Assembly (NCBI RefSeq): GCF_001011155.1
Contig: NZ_CP011479.1
Span: 1,258,501 to 1,322,500, forward strand
Direction: 5' to 3'
Length of the DNA: 64,000 nucleotides
Source of the DNA: Hoeflea sp. IMCC20628
GTDB taxonomy: Bacteria; Pseudomonadota; Alphaproteobacteria; Rhizobiales; Rhizobiaceae
Positions 28,100 through 38,766 of this stretch are shown here, piece by piece. A program made the position numbers and the translations under genes. The notes below the pieces were generated by a model, which worked only from the letters and a program-made list of their open reading frames with translations, was not told the DNA's origin and did not search any database. The first letter of the stretch is position 1, and each line of letters begins with the position of its first letter.

Positions 28100-30435
28100 G
28101 CTGTTGCGCTGCAGGCACGGAAAGCGCTGCAGAGCTTGAGGCGCTGAAATCCGAAGCGCCATCGGCGGAGGAAATGTGGCTGTCGAGCCGGCCTCTGAGC
28201 GACGGTATGCGGCAGGTGGATCTGATTGTGCCGGGGGTGCATTGCGGCGCCTGCATCGCGCTTCTGGAACGCGAACTTCCCAAAACAGCTGGCGTCGATC
28301 ATGCCCGGGTCAATCTGTCGACCCGGCGGGTGTCGGTGGTGTTTGGCGACACGTCCAGCACAAAGACAGCTGGTGACCATGCCGAGGCCGTGCTGACGGC
28401 GCTGGGTGAAAAACTAAAGGCTCTGGGCTATCCGGCGCATTTGCCCGGCGGCGGCGAAGAGGGCGTAGACCCTGCCTTCCGCGAGTTGCTCAAGGCGCTG
28501 GCGGTGGCGGGCTTTGCCTCGATGAATGTGATGCTGTTGTCGGTGTCGGTCTGGTCGGGCGCCGATGATGCAACGCGCGACCTCTTTCACTGGATCTCGG
28601 CGCTGATTGCCGCCCCGGCACTGGCCTATTCGGGCCGGATCTTTTTCCGCTCTGCCTGGGATGCGCTCAGCCATGGCCACGCCAATATGGATGTGCCGAT
28701 CTCGCTCGGCGTAATTCTGGCCTATGCGATGTCGCTGTATGAGACCATCACCCATGGCGAACATGCCTATTTTGACGCTTCGGTGACCTTGCTGTTCTTT
28801 CTGCTGGCTGGCCGGACGCTCGATCATATGATGCGCGAAAAGGCTCGCTCCGCGGTGCGCAATCTGGTTCGGCTGTCGCCGCGCGGCGCGATGGTGATCA
28901 GGGACGACGGCAGTCGCGAATATCTGGCGCTCGACGAGATCGAGCCGGGCATGCGACTGGCGATAGCACCGGGCGACCGGATCCCGGTGGACGGACGGGT
29001 GGTTTCGGGCCGCTCGGACATGGATTTCGCCGTCGTCAATGGCGAGAGTGCGCCACTTCTGGTCGAAGCCGGATCACTGACCCCGGCGGGCACGCTCAAC
29101 CTGACCGGATCGCTGGTGCTGGAGGCGACGAAGAGCGCCCGCAACTCGTTCCTGGCCGAAATGGTGTCGATGATGGAGGCTGCGGAGAGCGGCAGGGCGG
29201 GTTACAGGCGCATTGCCGACCGGGCGTCGTCCATCTATGCGCCCGCAGTGCATTTGCTGGCGCTGGGCACCTTTATCGGCTGGATGCTGGTGTCTGGCGA
29301 CTGGCGCATGGCGATGATGACGGCGGTCGCAGTTCTGATCATAACCTGTCCCTGCGCGCTGGGGCTGGCTGTACCTGTGGTCCAGGTCGTGGCTGCGGGA
29401 CGATTGTTCGAGAACGGAATCATGGTCAAGGACGGCTCGGCGATGGAACGGCTGGCCCAGACCGATCATGTTGTCTTCGACAAGACCGGAACCCTGACGC
29501 GGGGGCGGCCGCAGCTGATCAATTCTGCATCAGTATCGCCGGATCATCTGGCGATGGCGGCGCGGATCGCGCGGGCCTCGCGGCATCCGCTGAGCCAGGC
29601 GCTCGCGGTTCATGACCTTGCCGGTGATGCGGTGCCGGACTTTGATATCACAGAAACGCCCGGCGACGGGGTGGAGGCGATCTCGCCCGAAGGCGACGTC
29701 TACCGGCTGGGCCGGGCTGTGTTTGCGCTTGATGGCCACGATCAGGGGATCGATGGGGCGGCCGACGGCAGCCAGGTCGTCCTGTCGAAGAATGGCGTGT
29801 TCATGGATGTATTCCTGTTTTCGGACCAGTTGCGACGCGGTGCGGTGCAGGCCGTGGCCAGATTGTCGGCGTTGGGCATTGATGCCGAAATCCTGTCAGG
29901 CGACCGGGAAGCACCGGTAAAGGCATTGGCAAGCGAGTTGGGCATGAAAAACTATGTCGCCGGTGTGCGGCCGCGCGGCAAGGTCGACCGGGTCAAGGCG
30001 CTTGCGGCGGCTGGCGGCAAGCCGCTTATGGTGGGAGACGGTCTGAATGACGCGCCGGCCTTGTCGGCTGCGCATGTGTCGATGGCGCCGGCCAGTGCTG
30101 CCGATGTCGGCCGGATGGCGGCGGACTTCGTGTTCCTGCATGATTCACTCGAGGCGGTGCCGTTGGCAATCTCCGTGTCACGCAAGGCCGGCAGCCTGAT
30201 CAGGCAGAACTTTGCGCTGGCTGTGCTCTACAACTGTGTGGCGGTCCCGGTGGCCGTGATGGGCTATGCCACTCCTTTGATCGCGGCGCTCGCCATGTCG
30301 TCGTCTTCGGTAATCGTGGTGCTGAATTCGCTGAGATTGCGCCGCAAGACCGCAGTCGAAAACTTCGCCAGATCAGCTTCCGATCAGCGCGCGCCGGTGG
30401 GTGTTTCCGATGCAGGTCTTGGGGCATCTGCATGA
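28096..30435 (+). CDS. ccoI: Copper-translocating P1B-type ATPase CcoI (FixI)
   Basis: A 779-residue ATPase that exports copper for cbb3 oxidase assembly. It starts MSCCAAG, then a heavy-metal-associated domain with GVHCGACIALLER (C-x2-C). Membrane helix 6 has the CPC metal site in ITCPCALGLAVP; the phosphorylation motif is DKTGTLTRG and the hinge GDGLNDAPALSAA. The ATG at 28096 overlaps the ccoH stop (ATGA), which settles the start over an open frame that extends upstream to 28003. Confidence 0.95.
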   Translation: MSCCAAGTESAAELEALKSEAPSAEEMWLSSRPLSDGMRQVDLIVPGVHCGACIALLERELPKTAGVDHARVNLSTRRVSVVFGDTSSTKTAGDHAEAVLTALGEKLKALGYPAHLPGGGEEGVDPAFRELLKALAVAGFASMNVMLLSVSVWSGADDATRDLFHWISALIAAPALAYSGRIFFRSAWDALSHGHANMDVPISLGVILAYAMSLYETITHGEHAYFDASVTLLFFLLAGRTLDHMMREKARSAVRNLVRLSPRGAMVIRDDGSREYLALDEIEPGMRLAIAPGDRIPVDGRVVSGRSDMDFAVVNGESAPLLVEAGSLTPAGTLNLTGSLVLEATKSARNSFLAEMVSMMEAAESGRAGYRRIADRASSIYAPAVHLLALGTFIGWMLVSGDWRMAMMTAVAVLIITCPCALGLAVPVVQVVAAGRLFENGIMVKDGSAMERLAQTDHVVFDKTGTLTRGRPQLINSASVSPDHLAMAARIARASRHPLSQALAVHDLAGDAVPDFDITETPGDGVEAISPEGDVYRLGRAVFALDGHDQGIDGAADGSQVVLSKNGVFMDVFLFSDQLRRGAVQAVARLSALGIDAEILSGDREAPVKALASELGMKNYVAGVRPRGKVDRVKALAAAGGKPLMVGDGLNDAPALSAAHVSMAPASAADVGRMAADFVFLHDSLEAVPLAISVSRKAGSLIRQNFALAVLYNCVAVPVAVMGYATPLIAALAMSSSSVIVVLNSLRLRRKTAVENFARSASDQRAPVGVSDAGLGASA

Positions 30436-30590
30436 GCAATCTGATCTTCCTGATTCCGATTGCGCTTTTTCTGGGTGCCCTGGGTCTTGCCGCATTTCTC
30501 TGGACGATGAAAAGCGGTCAGTATGATGATCTGGAAGGCGCAGCATGGCGCATTCTGGACGAAGGGGATGACAAGCCGAAACCGGATTGA
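30432..30590 (+). CDS. ccoS: cbb3 oxidase assembly protein CcoS
   Basis: A 52-residue protein from ATG 30432 (overlapping the ccoI stop as ATGA) to TGA 30588-30590. One membrane helix (about 3-25) is followed by SGQYDDLEGAAWRILDE, the diagnostic CcoS sequence after the helix. CcoS is needed for heme and copper incorporation into CcoN. It closes the ccoGHIS operon. Confidence 0.94.
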   Translation: MSNLIFLIPIALFLGALGLAAFLWTMKSGQYDDLEGAAWRILDEGDDKPKPD

Positions 30591-30893
30591 GGTTTTCCGC
30601 GTTGGTCCCCGTGAGCCAGCCGGAGGTGCTGCTGCGGTCCGGGGGCGCTGCAGCGCCGCGCATCCAATTGGATGGGAAAAGTCACCGTTTTGCTTGGCAA
30701 GGTTTTGAACACGGTCCTGCCCGTCAGGGGAAGCTGCCTGGGCAGACTGCATCTTGTTAATCCTGCGTTGCTTTTCGTCTGAAAACTGGTGATCACCTCT
30801 TCGGTTATGTGGGGGTGAGTGGTTCTGAGGCTTGCCGCCCGCATCTGCATGGGTCACAACTTGACGTGACAAATGCCGAAGGGGAGACCGGAC

Positions 30894-32306
<1,413 letters not shown>

Positions 32307-32349
32307 CCGGCGACACCGCTGGGCAGCGCTTCGGTTGATTGCAAGCTTG

Positions 32350-32829
32350 TCAGGGGCGGTCGAACTTGTTCTCGATGGCGGTGATGCCTGCCTCGAGTGG
32401 GGTCGCTCCAGACTCTCCGAGCATGCCTGTAAGCCTGGCCTCATAGGTTCGGGCAAGCGCAACAAGATCACGATAACGGTTGCGGCCTTCGCGCGTCAGT
32501 TCGATGTGCTCGACCCGGCGATCAGTGTCGTCAACCTGTCGGGAGATCCATTTGCGCTGTTCCAGCGCACGGATTGCCCGGCTGACCTTGGTCTTGTGCA
32601 TGGATGAGTGGGCGCCGATTTCAGTCGCGGTAATGCGGTTGAACTGGCCGATCGTAGCCAATGTTCGCCATTCCGGCCGGGTCATGCCGTGGCGTTCCCG
32701 ATACAGCGCAGCGAACTGGCGGCTGACGATTTCTGCGGCGCGCGCCAACCGGTAAGGCAGGAAGCTTTCCAGCGCCAGCACGTCGTCTGCCGGTTCATCG
32801 GCGTGGTGTTTGCGATGCGGGTTCATCAT
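32350..32829 (-). CDS. MarR-family transcriptional regulator
   Basis: A winged-helix regulator of about 159 residues with LPYRLARAAEIVSRQF, MTRPEWRTLATIGQF, the recognition helix in MHKTKVSRAIRALEQRKWISR and a wing DDTDRRVEHIELTREG. Several ATGs lie close together (32826, 32829, 32838); 32829 is preferred for the GGA just upstream, and an extension to 32898 looks non-conserved. It is divergent from the D-lyxose isomerase-like gene and may regulate it. The ligand is unknown. Confidence 0.85.
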   Translation of the reverse strand: MMNPHRKHHADEPADDVLALESFLPYRLARAAEIVSRQFAALYRERHGMTRPEWRTLATIGQFNRITATEIGAHSSMHKTKVSRAIRALEQRKWISRQVDDTDRRVEHIELTREGRNRYRDLVALARTYEARLTGMLGESGATPLEAGITAIENKFDRP

Positions 32830-32963
32830 TGCATCCATGATCGTTGCGTTTGTAACTGTGCCGACATAGGGCCAAACCGCCATGCATTCAATTGCCATGA
32901 CCGGATCAAGGCTCTAAATCTCGAGCCAATCTTTATTAAACCGGCTTCGGCCCGGAGGACGCC

Positions 32964-33650
32964 ATGGAACGCAGCCAGATCAACGAGATCCTCGAGGAAA
33001 GTAACGCCTTCATCCGATCCTTTGGATATGTGATGCCGCCCTTCGCCTATTGGAGCCCGCAAGAGATGCGCGCCCGCACGGCAACGGATGCCGGCAGTAT
33101 CCGCGAGAACCGGCTGGGTTGGGACATTACCGATTACGGGCAGGGAAATTTCGAGGATCTGGGCCTGTTCCTGTTTACCGTGCGCAACGGCTCCGCCGCT
33201 GATCTGGAACAGGGCAGGGGCATGTTGTACGCCGAGAAAATCATGATCTCGCGCAAGGATCAGATCTCGCCGATGCACCGGCACAACTTCAAGGCCGAGG
33301 ACATCATCAATCGCGGTGGCGGCAAGCTGGTGCTGGAGCTGTTCGGCTCGACCCCGGATGGATCGGTCGATCCCGATGCGGCGGTCTCGGTGCACACCGA
33401 TGGCGTGGTCCGGACATTGGCCGCCGGTGGTTTGCTCAAACTTGATCCGGGCGAGAGTGTCACGCTGCTGCCGGGCGTCTGGCATGCGTTCTGGGGTGAA
33501 GGCAGTGATGTGCTGATCGGCGAGGTTTCGACCGTCAATGACGATCTGACCGACAATGTCTTCCGCGAGCCAATTGGCCGGTTCTCGACAATCATCGAGG
33601 ATGAGAAGCCGAAGCATCTTCTGGTGTCGGATTACGACAGCTGGCTTTGA
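32964..33650 (+). CDS. D-lyxose/D-mannose-type sugar isomerase (cupin)
   Basis: A 228-residue cupin enzyme. It carries the isomerase pattern RDQISPMHRHNFKAEDIINRGGG, giving two His and one Glu metal ligands, and a second cupin motif LLPGVWHAFWGE with the third His. This matches the D-lyxose ketol-isomerase family, which interconverts lyxose/xylulose and mannose/fructose with a divalent metal. CGGAGGA sits about 6 bases before the ATG. It is divergent to a MarR regulator, with no sugar transporter nearby. Confidence 0.85.
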   Translation: MERSQINEILEESNAFIRSFGYVMPPFAYWSPQEMRARTATDAGSIRENRLGWDITDYGQGNFEDLGLFLFTVRNGSAADLEQGRGMLYAEKIMISRKDQISPMHRHNFKAEDIINRGGGKLVLELFGSTPDGSVDPDAAVSVHTDGVVRTLAAGGLLKLDPGESVTLLPGVWHAFWGEGSDVLIGEVSTVNDDLTDNVFREPIGRFSTIIEDEKPKHLLVSDYDSWL

Positions 33651-33718
33651 TGCATGTCACGTTCAAATGGATTCATTTGAACGATAACGAACATGCAACA
33701 ATTCAAAGAGTTGCAGCG
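33651..33718 (+). repeat. 68-bp dispersed repeat, copy 1
   Basis: This copy starts TGCATGTCACGTTC and ends CAAAGAGTTGCAGCG immediately after the isomerase stop. It aligns without gaps to 33971-34038 at about 54 of 68 positions. Inside it, GTTCAAATG-GATT-CATTTGAAC is a perfect palindrome. The ending resembles a repeat common downstream of rhizobial genes, which is from memory and needs a search. Confidence 0.7.
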
Positions 33719-33746
33719 CTGTAGGTCATTTCAGGGTCGGACAATG

Positions 33747-33924
33747 ATGTCTTGTGTGTCGACGTCAGCCGGAACCCCGCATGGCTCCGGCTGACGTCTA
33801 GGAAAAACTGCGCCTCAAGCCCGGTCCCCGCCCCGAGGAGGCTGGGCTGCAGTTCTTCGTCCGGACGGCAGGGTCTGAGTCTGTCCTAAACACAGGTTGC
33901 TGCCAAGCCAGGAATGTCTTGTGT
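33747..33924. other. Structured non-coding segment between 11-bp direct repeats
   Basis: ATGTCTTGTGT occurs at 33747-33757 and again at 33914-33924. Between them lies a perfect 13-bp hairpin (33761-33798) and a second foldable region in which GGAAAAACTGC pairs with GCAGTTCTTC and AGCCC with GGGCT. No open frame, T-run or known RNA family was recognised. It could be a small RNA, a degenerate insertion with target duplications, or part of the flanking repeat family. Neither strand can be favoured. Confidence 0.4.
33761..33798. repeat. 13-bp perfect inverted repeat
   Basis: GACGTCAGCCGGA (33761-33773) is matched exactly by TCCGGCTGACGTC (33786-33798) across a 12-base loop. No T-run follows on either strand, so it is not a canonical terminator. 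Confidence 0.8.
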
Positions 33925-33970
33925 ACGGTGGCGTTCAAATGGATCACTCGAACGCAAGTAGTCAGCCTAA

Positions 33971-34064
33971 TGCATGTCGCGTTCGAATGTATTCAGCGGA
34001 AAGATAATGTATATTCATCAATTCAAGGAGTTACAGCGTGCTTTGCGCATCCAGTCGGATGCGC
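33971..34064 (+). repeat. 68-bp dispersed repeat, copy 2, with adjacent hairpin
   Basis: The copy (33971-34038) begins TGCATGTCGCGTTC and ends CAAGGAGTTACAGCG. It is followed by GCGCATCC-AGTC-GGATGCGC (34045-34064), a perfect 8-bp stem with a 4-base loop. Copy 1 lies 320 bases upstream in the same orientation. A shorter related palindrome, GCGTTC with GAACGC, lies at about 33931-33955. Confidence 0.65.
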
Positions 34065-34080
34065 GTCAACGTAGGCGGCT

Positions 34081-34314
34081 TTAGCTCTGCTGCATTTCGA
34101 GAAGTCCCAGTCTGGCCGCTTTGGCCAATCCGGCCATGCGGTTGGGAACGCGCAGTTTCATCATGATGACGGAGAGAACCGATTTCACCTCACCGGCCGT
34201 CAGTTCCATCTCTTTACCGATCTGAATATCGGTGTGACCTTCTGCACAACGGCGCAGGCAATTCATCTCTGTTCGCGTCAATGGGTGAAACCCTCTCTCT
34301 TTTCCGAGATCCAT
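34081..34314 (-). CDS. Small stand-alone LuxR-type HTH protein
   Basis: A 77-residue protein consisting almost only of a LuxR/GerE helix-turn-helix: HPLTRTEMNCLRRCAEGHT, then IQIGKEMELTAGEVKSVLSVI, then MKLRVPNRMAGLAKAARLGLL. No receiver or sensor domain precedes it. The ATG at 34314 is chosen because AAGGGG lies about 12 bases upstream and similarity starts there; the frame stays open to 34470 but that part is not family-like. It may be a quorum-type or stand-alone regulator, or a remnant. It shares orientation with the AraC-type gene upstream. Confidence 0.7.
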   Translation of the reverse strand: MDLGKERGFHPLTRTEMNCLRRCAEGHTDIQIGKEMELTAGEVKSVLSVIMMKLRVPNRMAGLAKAARLGLLEMQQS

Positions 34315-34538
34315 TATTATTAAGCCCCTTTTTCGGATCGCTCGGTCCTCATTTTGGAGCGAGAAAATGCGGCGAGCTGAAGCCCGCCACGAATACCACC
34401 AGTTGTGTTTCATAATGCTGGGAAGCTTATGCACTGAGTTGCGCACGACCGCATTCACGCGGCGCGCCAATAAAGCGACACTAAATCAGTTTTCTTGATT
34501 TATATTGATGGAGTGCCGGCGACCGTCCGGCCCAGCGG

Positions 34539-35567
34539 TCACGCAGATTTGCTTTGATCTTGACGATACTGGCTGGGAGTCATGTCAAACCAGCGGATTG
34601 CCGATCGGGTAAAGGCGGCGGGTGCTGAAAATCCGAGTTTGTAACCAATGCTTGAGAGGGAGTGTGTCGTCTCCAGAAGCAGACGCCTGGCCATTTCCCT
34701 GCGGCATTCATCAATGATCGACTGCATGCTGGTTCCGGCGTCGGTCAGTCGCCGCTGCAAGGTGCGCGAGCTCATGCCGAGTCTCTCGGATTCGCTGGCC
34801 AGAGTGGGGGTGTTGAAGGACAGATTTTCCGCCACGTGAAGCCGGATGGCGACCAGGGGATCGCTGACATCGGAGCGACGAAGTGGTATCGCATCCATCT
34901 GCTGGCTCATCATGGCAAACAGCTTGGGGTCAGCATCGGGATTGATCCGCTCAAGAAACTCCGCGGGCAGGATCATGGCATTTATAGGTGCGTTGAAACT
35001 CACGTTCTGAGTTAGTAACTGTTTGTGTAAACTTGTATTTATCGGTTTCTTGCGCTCAAGTTCCAGCCGCACCTTGTTGATGTCGTCCCCAAGCAAAGCG
35101 CGCAGATGAATGAATGTTTGAGCAGCGCCGAGATCAACATATTGGTCGCGGCGAAGTATCAGCGGTGAGTAAGTCCATTCAAAATGGGCAGAACGGGCGC
35201 TGACTTCCAGAGTGCAGATGCGGGTTTCACTAATCTTCTGCATGTTGCGGCCAAAGAACATCAGGAATTCGCGCACCGTAGCCGCGTTCATCAGTCCGTA
35301 TCCGAACGGCCCGGACGAGCCTTTTTCGAAGGATGAGATCGATTTCAACCCGAAGGTGTCATCGCCCGAGATCAGGGCCAGGGCCTCCAGATAACGGCAC
35401 ATCCGGTCCAGGCTTATCCGTTCATTGATGAGCGTGAAGCGGTCGGGATCGAGGCCGCAAGCCCGGGCTATCGGATCAACCTCCATCCCGAGATTTGCAG
35501 CATAACGGCTGATCCCGGAGGCGAGACCGGCAGCAACTTCAATCTGGTCAGCAAGCGTCGTAATCAT
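34539..35567 (-). CDS. AraC-family transcriptional regulator (OruR-like)
   Basis: A 342-residue regulator with an arabinose-binding-type N-terminal domain (residues about 20-210, including GPFGYGLMNAATVREFLMFFGRN) and a C-terminal AraC double HTH: LASESERLGMSSRTLQRRLTDAG and SLSSIGYKLGFSAPAAFTRSAIRWF. Such regulators control amino-acid or aromatic catabolism. It is divergent to the PAS-type protein at 35669 with about 100 bases between. The target is unknown. Confidence 0.86.
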   Translation of the reverse strand: MITTLADQIEVAAGLASGISRYAANLGMEVDPIARACGLDPDRFTLINERISLDRMCRYLEALALISGDDTFGLKSISSFEKGSSGPFGYGLMNAATVREFLMFFGRNMQKISETRICTLEVSARSAHFEWTYSPLILRRDQYVDLGAAQTFIHLRALLGDDINKVRLELERKKPINTSLHKQLLTQNVSFNAPINAMILPAEFLERINPDADPKLFAMMSQQMDAIPLRRSDVSDPLVAIRLHVAENLSFNTPTLASESERLGMSSRTLQRRLTDAGTSMQSIIDECRREMARRLLLETTHSLSSIGYKLGFSAPAAFTRSAIRWFDMTPSQYRQDQSKSA

Positions 35568-35668
35568 TCAGTTGGCGTCCAGGGTTAAAGAATTGGCATG
35601 TAAAGTAAACGTCAAAGAGATGTAGTTGTCGAGTTCAAAGCTATCCTAGATACGAGATAGGCAACCAA

Positions 35669-36157
35669 TTGGATCCGTTTTCCGTGAACCACCACATTTC
35701 GTCCGCAGGATTTGAGTTGCCGCACAGCGCGCCTCAGCGCATCCGTGACTTTCATGCACTTTGGCACCGTGTGGCGGATGGTGATTTGCCGCAGTCCACG
35801 GACTTCGATGTGGTGGAGTTGAGTCGCGACTATCCGCTGCTGATTCGCGTCCGCCTTGAAGGGCCGAAAAACACTCTGGTGTTGCATGACATTTCCGCCA
35901 CCGACCGCTGGCCGTTCAAGACACCGGTCAAGGGCAAGCCCTTGGCGGACTTTGTTCCCGAGCATAGCAAGAAGCGGGTCCTCGGTGCCTTTGAGGAGAC
36001 ATTGGCAAGCGGAATTCCCAATTACTATGAGACAACATCGTGGTTGCATGGCGGGAAAATTGTCAGCCTGGCGCGGCTGGTGGCGCCATTGGCAGCTGGC
36101 GAGGGGCGGGAACTGATCGCGCTTTGGGACTTGATGGAGCCGGCAGTCGCTGGCTGA
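35669..36157 (+). CDS. PAS-like sensory domain protein
   Basis: A protein of about 162 residues that matches a single alphaproteobacterial PAS-type domain: RIRDFHALWHRVADGDLP, RDYPLLIRVRLEG, DFVPEHSKKRVLGAFEETLASG, then VSLARLVAPLAAGEGRELIALWD. No output domain is attached, so it may signal through a partner or regulate by binding. The start is uncertain: TTG 35669 or GTG 35684, with no ATG in frame before the conserved part. GC and codon use fit the neighbours. Confidence 0.6.
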   Translation: MDPFSVNHHISSAGFELPHSAPQRIRDFHALWHRVADGDLPQSTDFDVVELSRDYPLLIRVRLEGPKNTLVLHDISATDRWPFKTPVKGKPLADFVPEHSKKRVLGAFEETLASGIPNYYETTSWLHGGKIVSLARLVAPLAAGEGRELIALWDLMEPAVAG

Positions 36158-36405
36158 GCAAGTGCTACAGGGCCACGTGGCGGGCTGAAAAATATTTTAA
36201 GCCTATAGTATCTCGGAAAATCCGTGATAAAGAGAGCGCAAGGCGGCCTCGCGCCGCACGTGCGTGTCGCGTTCGCACGGATTTTTCTGACCGCGACAGG
36301 CACTGGTTCGCCATGATGCTGCGTCGTTTGCGCATTCGATTGAATGTGGCGCTCGCTGCAGACAAAGGGTAATGCTACCTTTCTGGATCAAACTGGAGTT
36401 TTGCG

Positions 36406-37620
36406 ATGTCCGTGTCCCCCGCCGTTTCGACCAAGTCCTCGAAATCCTCGTTTCAATGGGACGACCCGTTCCTGATCACTGATCAATTGACCGAAGAAGA
36501 GCGAATGATCGCCGATGCGGCAGCCGCATTTGCAGCCGACAAGCTCGCCCCGCGGGTGACCGACGCCTATCTCAACGAGACCACTGATCGCGACATCTTT
36601 TCCGAAATGGGTGCAGCCGGACTGCTCGGCGTCACCGTTCCGGAACAATATGGCGGCGCGGAAGCCGGCTACGTGTCCTACGGGCTGGTGGCGCGCGAAG
36701 TCGAGCGGGTCGATTCAGGCTACCGTTCGATGATGAGCGTGCAGTCGTCGCTGGTGATGTACCCGATCCAGGCTTACGGCAGCGAGGAGCAGCGGATGAA
36801 ATATCTGCCGAAACTCGCAAGCGGCGAATGGGTTGGCTGTTTCGGCCTGACCGAGCCGGATGCCGGTTCCGATCCCGGCGGCATGAAAACCCGCGCCAAG
36901 AAGGTTGACGGCGGCTATGTGCTCAATGGCGCCAAAATGTGGATCTCGAATTCGCCGATCGCCGATGTGTTCGTGGTCTGGGCCAAGTCCGAAGCGCATG
37001 ACAACGAGATCCGCGGCTTTGTGCTGGAAAAGGGCATGAAGGGCCTCTCGGCGCCGAAGATCGGCGGCAAGCTTTCGCTTCGCGCCTCGATCACCGGTGA
37101 AATCGTCATGGAAAATGTCGAAGTCAGCGAAGATGCGATCCTGCCGAATGTCTCGGGCCTCAAGGGTCCATTCGGCTGTCTCAACCGGGCGCGCTACGGC
37201 ATTTCCTGGGGCGTTATGGGCGCGGCCGAGGATTGCTGGCACCGGGCGCGGCAATATGGTCTTGACCGGCACCAGTTCGGCAAGCCGCTGGCCGGCACGC
37301 AGCTGTTCCAGAAGAAGCTCGCCGACATGCAGACCGAAATCGCACTCGGCCTGCAGGGCTCGCTTCGCGTAGGCCGGCTGATGGACGAGGGCCGCTTTGC
37401 GCCGGAGATGATCTCGATCATGAAGCGCAACAATTGCGGCAAGGCGCTCGATATCGCGCGGATGTCGCGCGACATGCATGGCGGCAACGGCATCCAGGCC
37501 GAGTATCACGTCATGCGCCATGCGCAGAACCTTGAAACCGTCAACACCTATGAGGGCACGCATGATGTGCATGCGCTGATCCTGGGCCGGGCGCAGACCG
37601 GCATTCAGGCGTTTTTCTGA
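36406..37620 (+). CDS. gcdH: Glutaryl-CoA dehydrogenase
   Basis: A 404-residue acyl-CoA dehydrogenase. The family blocks are [20 protein letters not shown] (FAD/substrate binding), [18 protein letters not shown], and the C-terminal [20 protein letters not shown], whose Glu in TYEGTHD is the catalytic base of GCDH. The [15 protein letters not shown] segment also supports glutaryl-CoA rather than short-chain substrates. It decarboxylates glutaryl-CoA to crotonyl-CoA in lysine and tryptophan breakdown. It is monocistronic and ends at a hairpin terminator at 37651. Confidence 0.93.
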   Translation: MSVSPAVSTKSSKSSFQWDDPFLITDQLTEEERMIADAAAAFAADKLAPRVTDAYLNETTDRDIFSEMGAAGLLGVTVPEQYGGAEAGYVSYGLVAREVERVDSGYRSMMSVQSSLVMYPIQAYGSEEQRMKYLPKLASGEWVGCFGLTEPDAGSDPGGMKTRAKKVDGGYVLNGAKMWISNSPIADVFVVWAKSEAHDNEIRGFVLEKGMKGLSAPKIGGKLSLRASITGEIVMENVEVSEDAILPNVSGLKGPFGCLNRARYGISWGVMGAAEDCWHRARQYGLDRHQFGKPLAGTQLFQKKLADMQTEIALGLQGSLRVGRLMDEGRFAPEMISIMKRNNCGKALDIARMSRDMHGGNGIQAEYHVMRHAQNLETVNTYEGTHDVHALILGRAQTGIQAFF

Positions 37621-37650
37621 GGGCTTTGTTGCCACCACGATGATTTTCAA

Positions 37651-37675
37651 GGCGGGCCATTCGGTCCGCCTTTTT
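37651..37675 (+). terminator. Rho-independent terminator of gcdH
   Basis: GGCGGGCC (37651-37658), loop ATTC, and GGTCCGCC (37663-37670) form an 8-bp stem with one G-T pair, followed by TTTTT. It lies 30 bases after the stop. Confidence 0.85.
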
Positions 37676-37818
37676 CGTGTGCAGCTCATCCGATCGGACT
37701 GCCAGAAAAACGGCGCGGTTGAGGAAAAACGTCGTCCGGAAAAATTTACGCTTTCGCAATCACATCTATTTATATTCCAATTCCATAATGTATTTGATTG
37801 CCACTCTCAGGTCCTCTG

Positions 37819-38742
37819 ATGCTCACACGCATTCCCAAGGCTGACATAGAAAAAGGCATGTTCGTCGAGGCGGTTGAGTGCTCCGAGACGATGTTCGGCA
37901 AGCGCCGCTTCGTGCTCGAATCCGACAGCGATATGAGCGCCATTCTGACTTGCCCGGCGGCGTTCGTGTTGATCAACACCGCATTCGGCGCTGACCGCTT
38001 GAAAGCCAGGTCTGCACTCAAGACCCGCACCAGGGCGCCGCTTTCGCCTGCCGAAGCGCAGGTGGAAGCCGCCGCGATCGTCGGGCGTTCGGTCAGGGTT
38101 CTCAAGTCAGAGCTGATCACCATGGTGACCGGTGGCGACTTCGATATGGCCGGGATCGCACCGGTGGTGGATGAAATCACCCAGGCAGACCCGACGACGT
38201 CGTCTTTGTTTTTCCAGGTGACCCGGCTCAAGCACAAGGACGAAACCACCTTCCAGCATTCGCTGGCCGTCGGCATCCTGATGGGCAAACTCGGTGAAGC
38301 GCTGGATCTGGACACTGGCACCATCGAGATGCTGATCCTTTCCGGCCTGCTGCACGATGTCGGCAAGTTGACGATTTCAAAGGATATCCTGCAAAAACAG
38401 GGGCCGCTGACACCGGTGGAACGCAAGCTGATCCAGTCCCATCCGCGACGCGGCCACCAGATCCTGCAAAAACATGCCGGCATCCCCGCCGAGGTGTTGG
38501 AAATCTGCCTGCATCATCATGAAGCTCTTGACGGCAGCGGCTATCCATCCCGGCTGTCAGGACCGCAAATCGGGCCTCTGGTGCGGATTTCGACCGTCTG
38601 TGATGTCTTTGACGCGCTGACATCGGCGCGCCCTTACAAGCGGGGCTGGACCGTAGCCGATGCGCTGACCTGGATGTACGAGCGGAATACTATTTTCGAC
38701 AGGAAACTTGTCCTGCGGCTCGGCGCCCTGATCGACTCCTGA
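37819..38742 (+). CDS. HD-GYP domain protein, probable c-di-GMP phosphodiesterase
   Basis: A 307-residue protein. An N-terminal DUF3391-like region (LTRIPKADIEKGMFV) is followed by an HD-GYP domain near residues 120-290: TTFQHSLAVGILMGKL, GLLHDVGKLTI, HPRRGHQIL, HHHEALDGSGYPSRLSG and ISTVCDVFDALTSARPYK. The HD, HHE and GYP residues are all present, so hydrolysis of cyclic-di-GMP to pGpG or GMP is expected. ATG 37819 is chosen because similarity begins at MLTRIPK; the upstream extension to 37798 lacks support. Confidence 0.9.
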   Translation: MLTRIPKADIEKGMFVEAVECSETMFGKRRFVLESDSDMSAILTCPAAFVLINTAFGADRLKARSALKTRTRAPLSPAEAQVEAAAIVGRSVRVLKSELITMVTGGDFDMAGIAPVVDEITQADPTTSSLFFQVTRLKHKDETTFQHSLAVGILMGKLGEALDLDTGTIEMLILSGLLHDVGKLTISKDILQKQGPLTPVERKLIQSHPRRGHQILQKHAGIPAEVLEICLHHHEALDGSGYPSRLSGPQIGPLVRISTVCDVFDALTSARPYKRGWTVADALTWMYERNTIFDRKLVLRLGALIDS

Positions 38743-38766
38743 CATTCCTGGCGCTGAAGGCGAGCC

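Noticed and set aside
30644-30657. Palindrome GGCGCTGCAGCGCC as a terminator of ccoS
   Set aside because: It is a short perfect palindrome with no loop or T-run; no role could be supported.
33761-33798. Rho-independent terminator of the sugar isomerase
   Set aside because: The stem is strong but no T-run follows on either strand.
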